DNA of 64,000 nt, taken from an uncultured Chlorobiaceae bacterium (GTDB lineage Bacteria > Bacteroidota > Chlorobiia > Chlorobiales > Chlorobiaceae). Below are positions 44,667 to 52,966 of this stretch, one piece after another (position 1 is the first letter of the stretch; every line of letters starts with the position of its first letter). The notes under the pieces are model-generated. The model made no database searches. It saw only the letters and a program-made list of their open reading frames with translations, and was not told the DNA's origin. The position numbers were made by a program, and so were the translations under genes. The stretch lies in the NCBI GenBank assembly GCA_903839405.1, contig CAIMCD010000019.1, forward strand, positions 1 through 64,000, written 5' to 3'.

Positions 44667-45536
44667 TCATGGGGCAGAAGAGATTTTAAGCGGATCGGGG
44701 TTTTCAAACCGGTTGTAGGCAACAGTAACCCCAATGGCAAAAACAATGGCGCCAATGCCAAGCAGCACATTAACATAGTGCGGAGCCGTCAGGGCAAGCC
44801 GTACCACAACGGTCGCAACCGTGAAGCCAGAGTTACGAAACACAATCTGGTAGTTTGAACTGTAGCGCAAAGATACCAGCACCAGAAGCACATCGCTGAA
44901 GACCAGAATGGTGTAGAAGATGGCAAAAAAATCGTAGGTCGGCTGGTTCGCTATATAGTAATAAGCATCCGTGATAACGATTCCGCTGAAAATGAGCAAG
45001 AGCAGCAGCGAGACCAGCTTTTTGGATGCAATAAATTCAGTGGTCGCAAGCGAGTTCCGGGTAAAGGGGCGATGTTTCTGGAGTTGATAATAGAGGCCAA
45101 GCAGCAGAAAAATCACCAACGCTCCACCGGCATTGGAGAGGATGTGCAACACCGGCTTTGAGGCCTCCTCCCATACCAGCGGCTCCCTGAAGTAGATAAA
45201 CTCCTCAAACGATTGGCGGAGCAGGATAAGCGAAAGGATTTCGAACTGCTTGCCAACCGAATCGGAAACCGAGTTCGCCAAACTGAACACCAGCCCAACC
45301 ACTTCAAGGGCAAGCAGCATGGAAAAGGCAATTTTAATGGCGTAGTAGTGGCTTGAAGGCAACATGGCCGCAAACTCCTGTGGCAGCCACCCCTGACGGC
45401 GCAGCTCGATGAGGCCAAGCGTGCCAAGAAACGAAATAATCAGGAGATTCGCCGCCACACGCTCCGTGCGCTTATCCTCCCAGAAATGCTCCAGCGCATT
45501 AAAAAGCCGGTCACCACGACGCAGAAATAAGGTCAT
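44667..45536 (-). CDS. Multi-spanning membrane protein of unknown function
   Basis: A 289-residue protein with six or seven TM spans (LLIISFLGTLGLIEL, YYAIKIAFSMLLALEVVGLVFSLA, GGALVIFLLLGLYYQL, LVSLLLLLIFSGIVITDAYYYIA, FFAIFYTILVFSDVLLVLVSL, and one or two at the end). The soluble N-terminus is basic. No transport or catalytic motif stands out. It lies between bciA and a TIR gene, with no operon partner evident. Confidence 0.65.
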   Translation of the reverse strand: MTLFLRRGDRLFNALEHFWEDKRTERVAANLLIISFLGTLGLIELRRQGWLPQEFAAMLPSSHYYAIKIAFSMLLALEVVGLVFSLANSVSDSVGKQFEILSLILLRQSFEEFIYFREPLVWEEASKPVLHILSNAGGALVIFLLLGLYYQLQKHRPFTRNSLATTEFIASKKLVSLLLLLIFSGIVITDAYYYIANQPTYDFFAIFYTILVFSDVLLVLVSLRYSSNYQIVFRNSGFTVATVVVRLALTAPHYVNVLLGIGAIVFAIGVTVAYNRFENPDPLKISSAP

Positions 45537-45651
45537 AACAGCTTGTTCTCTTGATAACTATCCAATACGATCAATATAAAACTCCCCAACCGATAAAGAT
45601 GTCAAGGGTTCGTTAACTACCACGAAAAACATCTCCCCTTCCTTGGGAAAA

Positions 45652-45684
45652 GTCGGGAACGCCGAGACCCTGCTCGGCAATAGC
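45652..45684. repeat. Dispersed palindromic repeat, copy A
   Basis: GTCGGGAACGCCGAGACCC followed by TGCTCGGCAA forms a CCGAG/CTCGG hairpin. A similar unit is at 47191-47222 (CGCCGGGAACGCCGAGCCCC then CTCGGC). These look like members of an intergenic repeat family. Confidence 0.5.
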
Positions 45685-45711
45685 TGATTAACACAGCTCC
45701 GGCCGGCACTT

Positions 45712-46416
45712 TTACTTGTTCAATCTTTTCAACTCCTCCAGCGCCCATGCATCACCCTGATCGGCCGCCTTGCGATACCACTTCACCGCATCAACATCAC
45801 TCTGGGCGACACCTTGGCCATCTTTATAACAAACACCAAGATTAAACTGTGCACCAGCATCACCCAGATCGGCGGCTTTGCTGAACCATGGAAAGGCCTG
45901 CTCATATTGTTTTGCATTATACAATTCCAAGCCCTTCTGATAGCTCTCCTCAGGACTCTCCTCAAGCGCTGTTTGAGTCACCTCACTCACTGTAGGCGGA
46001 AACTCGTCACGACTTGCTCCTGATGGATGACCGATAATGGACGAGATATCCTGCACCATTTTGGAGAAACCAGCATCATCCACGCTCCCATTCCAGTCAA
46101 TAAGGTTGGCCGCCTGCAGTAATCGAAAGGCCAACGGCTGCTTCACCTGACTGATCAGCACAGGAATAAGAATGTTTCGGTTTTTTCCCTCTCCGGCCTC
46201 AACACGAACCCATTCGCTTTTTATGGAGAGCGCCGACCAAAGTACCACAACACAGCGCGCACTGGCGTGAGCCTCCTCAATAACCTCGTCATAGATCCGG
46301 CCTGCAGGGATGTTGCGATCCCACCAGACTGACCACCCAAGGCTTTCGAGCTTCTCAGCCAGTTGTTCTGCCCGTGGCCGGTCATCGCTGGCATAACTGA
46401 TAAAAATATCGCTCAT
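45712..46416 (-). CDS. TIR-domain protein with Sel1-like repeats
   Basis: A 234-residue protein. Residues 1 to about 130 form a TIR domain (DIFISYASDDRPRAEQLAEKLESLGWSVWWDRNIPAG, CVVVLWSALSIKSEWVRVEAGEG), with the SxxW...E segment where NADase TIRs place catalytic Glu. Residues about 165-230 hold two Sel1-like repeats (AFPWFSKAADLGDAGAQFNLGVCYKDGQGV, DAVKWYRKAADQGDAWALEELK). ATG at 46416 is the start that begins the TIR fold. Bacterial TIR proteins can act in defence or signalling; no partner gene is adjacent. Confidence 0.85.
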   Translation of the reverse strand: MSDIFISYASDDRPRAEQLAEKLESLGWSVWWDRNIPAGRIYDEVIEEAHASARCVVVLWSALSIKSEWVRVEAGEGKNRNILIPVLISQVKQPLAFRLLQAANLIDWNGSVDDAGFSKMVQDISSIIGHPSGASRDEFPPTVSEVTQTALEESPEESYQKGLELYNAKQYEQAFPWFSKAADLGDAGAQFNLGVCYKDGQGVAQSDVDAVKWYRKAADQGDAWALEELKRLNK

Positions 46417-46878
46417 CGTGAATACAAACCTGTGAAATGGGAGTTGGTAAAAAATCAGGAGGATCTCCACCGCAAACCGGATACAGATAAAGGAGCAAAA
46501 AACACGCTATCTTACTGCATTCATAGCAATAATCCGATACAATCGAACCCGGAGTTCCTCTTCTCCCTGCCCCCTTTGGACTTTTTTGTTTAAATTAGTT
46601 CTTCTTTGCTCTTTAAAGTTCTTTGTTCTAAAAAAACAGAACAGGAATCTCCGCAAAAAAGAGGGGCTCTATTTGTATTATTGGTGGTAGAGTGGGGAAT
46701 TAGAGGGGAATCATTTACATGCTAAGGCTCTGTTCCTTTGAAACAATTGTGTTATATTTATCCTGCATTACATGCAGAGGTGAACCATCACCGGATTTTC
46801 AGTTCTGCAGTTGAACCGGGAGCATCCCGACACTTTTTTGCAGGCATAACTTCCCTTATCCCATAAAACAATTCACTT
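46417..46878. other. Intergenic region carrying the chlorosome-protein promoter
   Basis: No ORF with support. A possible promoter lies at about 46736-46765 (TTGAAA, then TTATATTTAT), about 110 bp before the csm-like ATG, leaving a long untranslated leader. It contains a TGCATTACATGCA palindrome near 46764-46776. Confidence 0.4.
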
Positions 46879-47106
46879 ATGGCAAACGAAAACAACGGCG
46901 TCTTTTCCGACCTCTTCAATGCGGTTGGCGTTCCAGTCCAGAATGTAGCCGACACAGTGGTTAACGGCGTATCTTCAGCCACCTCTATCGTAGAGTCCTG
47001 CACCAATCTCTGCGGAACAATCATCAGCACTTTGGCAAACACTGCCATTCAGCTTATCCAGGGTGTTGCAGACGGCATCACAACAGCCCTCGCCCCGAAA
47101 AAGTAA
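46879..47106 (+). CDS. Chlorosome envelope protein, CsmB/CsmF-like
   Basis: A 75-residue protein starting MANENNGVFSDLFNAVGVPVQN and ending ITTALAPKK. Length, lack of signal peptide, alternation of small hydrophobic and polar residues, and the APKK end match the CsmB/CsmF family, which sits in the lipid monolayer around chlorosomes. I cannot distinguish CsmB from CsmF from memory. It is monocistronic, with a strong hairpin after it. Confidence 0.65.
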   Translation: MANENNGVFSDLFNAVGVPVQNVADTVVNGVSSATSIVESCTNLCGTIISTLANTAIQLIQGVADGITTALAPKK

Positions 47107-47123
47107 ATACCCTCTCACCTTGA

Positions 47124-47168
47124 TCAAACCACCCTGCCCTATCACAGAGCTCGGTGGTTTGACGTTTT
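47124..47168 (+). terminator. Terminator-like hairpin after the csm-like gene
   Basis: TCAAACCACC pairs perfectly with GGTGGTTTGA over a 19-nt loop, followed by CGTTTT. The T-run is short, so it may also stabilise the mRNA. Confidence 0.65.
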
Positions 47169-47190
47169 AACCGCAACAGTTGTTGGTAAG

Positions 47191-47222
47191 CGCCGGGAAC
47201 GCCGAGCCCCATCTCTCGGCAA
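47191..47222. repeat. Dispersed palindromic repeat, copy B
   Basis: CGCCGGGAACGCCGAGCCCC then TCTCGGC, matching the unit at 45652-45684 in sequence and hairpin form. Confidence 0.5.
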
Positions 47223-47237
47223 AAAAACAATCCAACT

Positions 47238-48047
47238 TCAAGGTAATATCGCAAAAATGCGAGCTGGTGAGCCAGTGCCATCCTTTATCAGCATGGGCAT
47301 AACATAAAGCACAGCCCCCCTCTCCGGCAACTTGTCAAGGTTGGCAATATTTTCAATCGCCAGTTTATCCGCCGCAAAACAGATTCTGTGCACCTGAAAA
47401 TCTTTTGATTTTCCACAATCAATACTTGGTGTATCCAAACCTATCCCCTTGACAGTTCTCTCGTTAACCAGAAACTCCATCACTTCTGCTGAAAATCCGG
47501 GAAAGCTCAATTCACCGAGAGCCTCAGCTCCCTGTTTTGCCGTTCCAAGCACTTTTTTCCTGTCGGGATAATAACGGGTATCAATTCCTGTGTACATCAT
47601 CACCCATACATTGTCCGGCAGCCGGCCATTTTTTTCTTCCCACTCCTTGACATCCTTTACCGTCAACTGGTAATCCCTGTTTTTCATGCATTTTGAGACC
47701 ACATCAATTTTAACGACCGCCCCAATCCATTCGCTGAGCGGAATCTGGTCAATGGTTTTGCCTTTTTCATTAAAATGAATTGGAGCATCAACATGGGTAC
47801 CGCCATGTTCAGCCGCGCCATAATTATTGGAAGCGTACCACCAGCCACCCGGAGTGACTTTCCACTCTAATTTCGTCAGGGTAAAGGGCTCGGCTGTCGG
47901 CCAGTAAATGGTATTTTCATCAAATACATAGGTCATATCAAGCAATTTGGCGCCGGAAGGTACCCCGGCAAAGAGATTGCCGTAAAGTAAAATGGTTAAT
48001 ACAACCGCGAGCAAAGTGTACTGTTTGAAAATCCTGAAATTGTGCAT
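47238..48047 (-). CDS. Exported cyclase-family (kynurenine formamidase-like) hydrolase
   Basis: A 269-residue protein with a signal peptide (about residues 1-26, ending GNLFAG) and the cyclase-family fold. The metal-binding motif HGGTHVDAPIHF is intact, and GIGLDTPSID and VHRICFA follow. Family members hydrolyse formamides, isatin or cyclic esters using a divalent metal. ATG at 48047 gives the signal peptide; longer frames upstream enter repeat DNA. A cupin gene lies upstream on the same strand. Confidence 0.82.
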   Translation of the reverse strand: MHNFRIFKQYTLLAVVLTILLYGNLFAGVPSGAKLLDMTYVFDENTIYWPTAEPFTLTKLEWKVTPGGWWYASNNYGAAEHGGTHVDAPIHFNEKGKTIDQIPLSEWIGAVVKIDVVSKCMKNRDYQLTVKDVKEWEEKNGRLPDNVWVMMYTGIDTRYYPDRKKVLGTAKQGAEALGELSFPGFSAEVMEFLVNERTVKGIGLDTPSIDCGKSKDFQVHRICFAADKLAIENIANLDKLPERGAVLYVMPMLIKDGTGSPARIFAILP

Positions 48048-48119
48048 AGTCGCCTCGCTATGTTTAACTATTCGGAAAGAAAACTGAGGAGCGTTGCTGT
48101 GTAATTGAGCTTTATAATG

Positions 48120-48300
48120 CTCGCAACCATAGCTGCTAATGAGTGAGCTTGAGATGCCGCGCCCCAGCTCACATTCGGATGCATCCCATGCGCCAGCGGG
48201 GGCGCGACCACCATCGATATAATCAACTGTGTTTGAGTGCAGATTTGCATAGACGAAAAGAGATTCCTCCTTTCGTCGGGATGACACCGCATAACGGGCT
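48120..48300. repeat. Region of dispersed repeat sequence
   Basis: AGATTCCTCCTTTCGTCGGGATGACA (48261-48286 area; translates as HPDERRNLFSS on the minus strand) resembles the degenerate copy at 20461-20516. The left part (CCAGCTCACATTCGGATGCATCCC) also looks like repeat sequence. No gene is supported here. Confidence 0.45.
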
Positions 48301-48317
48301 TCTTGTTGGATGCGAGG

Positions 48318-48770
48318 TTATTTCCTGGGCAAAGCCGCAGGTGCAAACACCTCTTCCTTGACAACATTGGGCGTACCGGCCGCTCCGGTGTAAAAGACCA
48401 CAAGGCTGACTGGTTCACGGCCATAATTTGTGCCGTTATGGAAAGTATTCATCACCTCCAAAATTGCGTCACCCTTGTTGAAAGTAAAGGTATGGCCATC
48501 TTTCAGGGCAACCGTGAGGGTTCCTTCAAGCACATAGGCATAAACCGGCACCGGGTGCTGGTGCCATCCGGTTGAACCACCCGGAGGAAATCGGACAATC
48601 AGGGCGGTTACTTCCGGGATATCGGTTTTGATATAGGAGAGTGGCTGGCCATTACTCGCCACGCGGGAGGTCAGCAGCTTTTTCACCTCGACATGTTGAT
48701 ACTCCTCCGCCTGCACGGCAGGGCCATGAGCAAAAAATAACAACAGCATTACCATCAAGACCTTCTGCAT
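48318..48770 (-). CDS. Secreted cupin-domain protein
   Basis: A 150-residue protein with a signal peptide (MQKVLMVMLLLFFAHGPAVQA) and one cupin barrel: motif 1 GSTGWHQHPVPVYAYVLEG (two His and Glu-type ligands), motif 2 GDAILEVMNTFHNGTN. A periplasmic metal-dependent enzyme or sensor is possible; the substrate is unknown. It is on the same strand as the cyclase-family gene but separated by about 270 bp of repeat DNA. Confidence 0.8.
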   Translation of the reverse strand: MQKVLMVMLLLFFAHGPAVQAEEYQHVEVKKLLTSRVASNGQPLSYIKTDIPEVTALIVRFPPGGSTGWHQHPVPVYAYVLEGTLTVALKDGHTFTFNKGDAILEVMNTFHNGTNYGREPVSLVVFYTGAAGTPNVVKEEVFAPAALPRK

Positions 48771-48862
48771 GCTACCTCCCTTCAGTAAGTGGTGAATTCC
48801 TGTAACAATCCTTATTTGTTGGAAGTTACGTAAAATTATCTACACTCTCCACCTCTTCATCC

Positions 48863-49699
48863 TTGGTCGTACAGAAGCCTGTGATGCACCCCGCTGATCC
48901 CCGAAAACCGGTTACCATTATTATCGATATGCTGAATTTGAAAAATAAATACGTATTTTTTACAAGGCATGAAAAAACAAAGCAATGGAGAGCTTCTCCC
49001 GTGAAAAACAAGCGTACAACGCCGTGGCCCCCTGCTCTCGTCAATATTCTGTATCGGGCGATGCTCATGATGGTATTTCTTATTATCCCGCTCTGCGCTG
49101 AGTGGCAAACGTGCAGGGCGGAAGAGAGTCCTGTGGCTCTTTCTGTAGCCGACTCCCTTGCAAAAAGCCGGGAGATCACCGTAACCCTCACCAAGCTGGA
49201 AAATGGAGTAACCGACATGAAAAGCAGGGTCTTCATTAAGGCCAGAGCGAATGAAATATGGAATGTGCTCACCGATTACAATAATCTTTACCGCTACATT
49301 CCACGCATGACGGCGAGCGTTCTGCTTGAAGAGAATGAAGAGTGGAAGGTGGTTGCCCTGACCGGCAGGATCGGCTTCCTCTTCTTCAAAAAAACGATCC
49401 AGTTAGCCATGAAAATGTATGCCGAATACCCGCGCAAAGTCAGCTTTGAAAAGATCTCCGGCGATTTTGAAGTTTACCGCGGCTTCTGGATGCTTGAAGA
49501 GGCGGCGTCGGCCAAAGGCACCAAACTGACCTATGAGATCGAAATAAAGCCCTCCTTCTCTGTTCCCTCGTTTATCTTTCAAAGTATGCTGAAAAAAGAT
49601 ATCCAGTCAGGGCTTACTACCGTCAGGAGTGCGGCGGAAGAGTTGCCAGCCTCGTTACCGGGAAGTGAAAACAAAAACCCCTCGGCATCACTGAAGTAA
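48863..49699 (+). CDS. Exported SRPBCC (polyketide-cyclase/START-like) protein
   Basis: The conserved part (SRVFIKARANEIWNVLTDYNNLYRYIPRM, GRIGFLFFKKTIQLAMKMY, GFWMLEEAASAKGTKLTYEIEIKP) is a SRPBCC lipid-binding-like domain of the type also found in RatA/COQ10 relatives. A signal or anchor helix (MLMMVFLIIPLCAEW) begins at ATG 49061; the 66 codons before it may be untranslated. The true start could thus be 49061 or 48929. It probably binds a hydrophobic ligand in the periplasm. Confidence 0.65.
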   Translation: MVVQKPVMHPADPRKPVTIIIDMLNLKNKYVFFTRHEKTKQWRASPVKNKRTTPWPPALVNILYRAMLMMVFLIIPLCAEWQTCRAEESPVALSVADSLAKSREITVTLTKLENGVTDMKSRVFIKARANEIWNVLTDYNNLYRYIPRMTASVLLEENEEWKVVALTGRIGFLFFKKTIQLAMKMYAEYPRKVSFEKISGDFEVYRGFWMLEEAASAKGTKLTYEIEIKPSFSVPSFIFQSMLKKDIQSGLTTVRSAAEELPASLPGSENKNPSASLK

Positions 49700-49727
49700 G
49701 CGCCGCGCACCGCTCGCCCGACAATTG

Positions 49728-50300
49728 CTACTCAATCAACCCTCTTCGTTTTAACTCCCAGAAACATTTGGCCGTAGCCTCAACGTCAAGAGCCGCATCA
49801 TGCAGCTCAACAAATTCCGTTCCGAAAACGCTGTAATAGAGTTCGGCCAATTTCGGCCATTTATAACCATAGGGCCCCGGAATGGCACAAAAATCCGTTG
49901 TGCGCTCCATGGTGCAGATCTTTCTTTTTGAAGCGAGAATGTTCTCCATGCCGGCCCGCAAGAGTTCAGCACCAACAATTTTTTCATCAAACCTAATATT
50001 GTGGGCCACCACCACGTCGGCCTCGGCCGCGAGATCATAAAACTTTTGAAGAAGCTCCTGCAAGGGCTTTCCTTCCCTTTCAGCCCGCTCGGTTGTGATG
50101 CCGTGAATACGGGCTGCATCCGGAGGAATAAGAAACCCTTCGGGCTTTATAAGAGCATCGCCGGAACAAAGCGGGTGACCATCAGCATCAAAGGCTCGAT
50201 AAGCCAACTGCACCAGTCGGGGCCAGTTCTCCAGATCCGTGACCGGTGAACGCCAATTCCGCGGCAAGCCAGTGGTTTCAGTATCAAAAAATAAATACAT
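49728..50300 (-). CDS. DnaQ-like 3'-5' exonuclease
   Basis: A 190-residue DEDDh exonuclease: Exo I FFDTETTGLP, HGITTERAE, Exo II HNIRFDEKIVGAELL, Exo III HDAALDVEATAKCF. It resembles the proofreading epsilon subunit of DNA polymerase III but lacks a polymerase-binding tail, so it may be a standalone exonuclease. ATG at 50300 begins the fold; upstream in-frame codons add a basic tail without support. It lies divergent from the malic enzyme gene. Confidence 0.87.
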   Translation of the reverse strand: MYLFFDTETTGLPRNWRSPVTDLENWPRLVQLAYRAFDADGHPLCSGDALIKPEGFLIPPDAARIHGITTERAEREGKPLQELLQKFYDLAAEADVVVAHNIRFDEKIVGAELLRAGMENILASKRKICTMERTTDFCAIPGPYGYKWPKLAELYYSVFGTEFVELHDAALDVEATAKCFWELKRRGLIE

Positions 50301-50481
50301 GGGTTTTCGATTTTGGAATAAAAAATACCCTATATTGCCCCGCCTTTTGATCACCTTTTCCGCCTGTCTAGCTTTTCTGTTGGCACACACAAGATTGTGC
50401 ACCTTTGACCAGAAATTCCCGGTACAACAAGCTGAAATTATTATCTCTCTACAACACTCTTAAAACGGGATCTCGTTTTAT

Positions 50482-51687
50482 ATGACCATGGATTATTCAG
50501 AACAATCAGTTGCATTACACCGCCAGACACGTGGCAAAATAGAAATAAAATCGAAAGTCAACCTGAACACCATAACCGATCTTGCTTTGGCCTATACGCC
50601 CGGAGTGGCTGCAGTCTGTTTGGAAATAGGCCTCGACAAGGAGAAATCCTACACCTTGACCAATCGGGCCAACCAGGTGGCGATTGTTTCTGATGGCACC
50701 GCAATTCTGGGTCTTGGTAACCTGGGCGCCGAAGCCGCCATGCCGGTCATGGAGGGCAAGGCGATCATTTTCAAGGAGTTTGCTGATATCGATGCTATCC
50801 CGCTCTGCATCAACTCAACCGATGTTGAGGATATCATAAAATTCTGCAAGCTCATTGAGCCAAGTTTTGCCGGTATCAACCTTGAGGACATTTCAGCACC
50901 ACGATGTTTCGAGATTTTTGAGCGTCTTGAAGAGGAACTATCCATTCCGGTCTTTCATGACGATCAGGATGGCACAGCCATTGTAACGCTGGCCGCCATG
51001 ATCAACGCCTGCCGAGTCACCGGAAGGGAATTGAACTCCTTGCGTGTTGTTATTAATGGCGCAGGGGCTGCTGGCATTGCCATAGCAAGGCTATTGATAC
51101 ATGCAGAGGTCAAAGAGGTCATTCTGGTTGATACCAAGGGTGCGCTCTATGAGGGACGTGCGGGCATGAACCCGATCAAGCAGCAGATCGCTGAACTGAG
51201 TAACAAGTCAAAAGTTAAAGGTAATCTGGAAATTGCGTTAACCGGTATGGATGTCTTTGTTGGCGTCTCGGTTGGAAACATTGTCACTGAGGCGATGATT
51301 GAAAGGATGAACCACGCGCCGTTTATTTTTGCCATGGCGAATCCTGAACCGGAAATCATGCCGGAGCTTGCCTACAAAGCTGGCGCAAGCGTTGTTGGAA
51401 CCGGGCGCTCGGATTTACAAAACCAGGTCAACAATGCCCTTGTTTTTCCTGGGTTATTCAAAGGTTTATTCAAAGCCGGCATCAAAAAAGTAACACCGGA
51501 AATCAAAATAGCAGTTGCCACGGCCATTGCCTACTCCATCAACCCGACCCGTGACAACCTGATGCCGAGCATATTCAACAAAGAGATTGTAGAACATATA
51601 GTTCATGCCATTGAAAAGAGTGCGATCAGTGCAGCATGGAGTACCATTGAGCTGCCGGATGAGGCAAAAGAGCTGGTTGTTGCCTGA
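50482..51687 (+). CDS. Malic enzyme (NAD(P)-dependent)
   Basis: A 401-residue bacterial short-type malic enzyme: YTPGVAAVC, VSDGTAILGLGNLG, NLEDISAPRCFEI, HDDQDGTAIV, Rossmann motif INGAGAAGIAIARLL, ANPEPEIMPE. It interconverts malate and pyruvate plus CO2, linking the reverse TCA cycle to pyruvate. Length fits the MaeA/MaeB N-terminal module without the phosphotransacetylase extension. The 3' end faces the outer-membrane protein gene across a shared hairpin. Confidence 0.93.
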   Translation: MTMDYSEQSVALHRQTRGKIEIKSKVNLNTITDLALAYTPGVAAVCLEIGLDKEKSYTLTNRANQVAIVSDGTAILGLGNLGAEAAMPVMEGKAIIFKEFADIDAIPLCINSTDVEDIIKFCKLIEPSFAGINLEDISAPRCFEIFERLEEELSIPVFHDDQDGTAIVTLAAMINACRVTGRELNSLRVVINGAGAAGIAIARLLIHAEVKEVILVDTKGALYEGRAGMNPIKQQIAELSNKSKVKGNLEIALTGMDVFVGVSVGNIVTEAMIERMNHAPFIFAMANPEPEIMPELAYKAGASVVGTGRSDLQNQVNNALVFPGLFKGLFKAGIKKVTPEIKIAVATAIAYSINPTRDNLMPSIFNKEIVEHIVHAIEKSAISAAWSTIELPDEAKELVVA

Positions 51688-51715
51688 AAACCCTCACCTC
51701 TATTTTGATGGGCAA

Positions 51716-51750
51716 TAAAAAAGCCGGCACCAGGAGAGCTGATGCCGGCA
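51716..51750 (-). terminator. Terminator between malic enzyme and outer-membrane protein genes
   Basis: TGCCGGC/GCCGGCA stem with a 13-nt loop. On the minus strand it ends in TTTTTTATTG, so it terminates the outer-membrane protein gene; it may also stop malic-enzyme transcripts. Confidence 0.8.
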
Positions 51751-51777
51751 TAATGTTCTCAGTTCAGCTACACAATT

Positions 51778-52374
51778 TTAGAAATTGTAGCGCACCCCAG
51801 CCAGGAAATTGTGGCTTGCAACCGTGACGTCACTTCCTAAAACACCTGTCGAAACATTGGAAGGCTTAAGAAAGCGGTAACCGAAATCAACCGTGAGGTT
51901 ATCTCCTGCCTTGAGACCCAGACCTGCACCAGCCTGCCAGGCAAATACCGTGTTATGATCGGTTGTCACTCCATCCGATGACCCAATGGTGGCTCCACCA
52001 AGGCCAACCGTCAAATAAGGTGCAAGTGCACTTCCTTTTGTCTCAAAATCGTAATAGCCGTTGGCCAGATAGGTCAGAGCCGAAACGGAAAGACCTGTCA
52101 CAGGTATCCCCACAACCTTACTCACATCATGTGACTGATAGCCTATAGCGGCTTCAACCCGATAGGAGTCGTTCTTCATGCCGACAGCACCGCCGAAAGG
52201 AACTCCCGTTTTGTACTCTATAACATCGTTTACGGTAACGCCACCGATGTTTAGGTTAGAATTGGTAAGCGACCCTACGCCCACTGAACCGCTCACATAA
52301 GTTGATGATGCCGCTGAAACCGGTGTTGCCCACATTCCCGCAACCAGCATTGCCAGCAAAGAGATTTTTTTCAT
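51778..52374 (-). CDS. Outer-membrane beta-barrel protein
   Basis: A 198-residue protein with a signal peptide (MKKISLLAMLVAGMWATPVSA) and an eight-stranded-barrel-like pattern of alternating hydrophobic residues (GVGLGGATIG, DNLTVDFGYRFLKPS) ending in FLAGVRYNF, the terminal Phe typical of BAM substrates. It resembles OmpA/OmpW-type small porin-like proteins. Its upstream region is very A+T-rich and long. Function is unknown. Confidence 0.85.
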   Translation of the reverse strand: MKKISLLAMLVAGMWATPVSAASSTYVSGSVGVGSLTNSNLNIGGVTVNDVIEYKTGVPFGGAVGMKNDSYRVEAAIGYQSHDVSKVVGIPVTGLSVSALTYLANGYYDFETKGSALAPYLTVGLGGATIGSSDGVTTDHNTVFAWQAGAGLGLKAGDNLTVDFGYRFLKPSNVSTGVLGSDVTVASHNFLAGVRYNF

Positions 52375-52885
52375 TTTTCCGATTGTCTATTGTTGCAAAA
52401 AAAACACGCACTGCATTACGTTAACACACCAACTAAAGTATTAAAAAAAATACAACGAAAAAAATAATTAACGTTATTTGTGTCATAATAACTGTAGATA
52501 TAAGATAAACCCTGATTGATTACGTATAATAAAAGTATCATCCATCAAATACAAAACGAACAAAGATTGACGTATTAACACTCAAACAGATCAGAAAGAA
52601 AGTTTATTTATTCTTGCTATACAATAATCCGGAAAACCAAACACGAATAAGTATAACTAACAATATTTCAATCAATTAATACATACACAATACTAAAATA
52701 CCCAACAAACACACTACAATCTTATCAAAACTTTCAGCAAACATATTAGAGAATGCAACGTTCTTGTATCGTTAATTTTTGCGCTCATCTCAACTCTTGT
52801 AAAGCAGAAAAAAAACATGCACTGATATTAAGCTGCCGCAGTTGAAAGTAGCGAATAACATAATCGAGATAATGAGAGGAGCCTG
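52375..52885. other. Long A+T-rich intergenic region
   Basis: About 510 bp without supported genes between two divergent units (outer-membrane protein, and lipoprotein-like peptide/lipA). Its base composition is clearly more A+T-rich than the genes around it. No tandem repeat or terminator was found. Confidence 0.5.
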
Positions 52886-52966
52886 ATGAGCAGAAAGATA
52901 TCCCGAGGATTAACTATATTGCTTGCCGTGATCATCTATAACATTTCTTGCAGCAGCCCTTTATGA
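52886..52966 (+). CDS. 26-residue lipoprotein-like peptide coupled to lipA
   Basis: ATG with GAGAGGAG just upstream. The peptide has a basic start (MSRKISRG), a hydrophobic stretch ([12 protein letters not shown]) and a lipobox-like ISC followed by SSPL. It looks like a bare lipoprotein signal peptide. Its TGA overlaps the lipA ATG (ATGA). It could be a tiny lipoprotein, a leader peptide for coupling, or a truncated gene. Confidence 0.5.
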   Translation: MSRKISRGLTILLAVIIYNISCSSPL

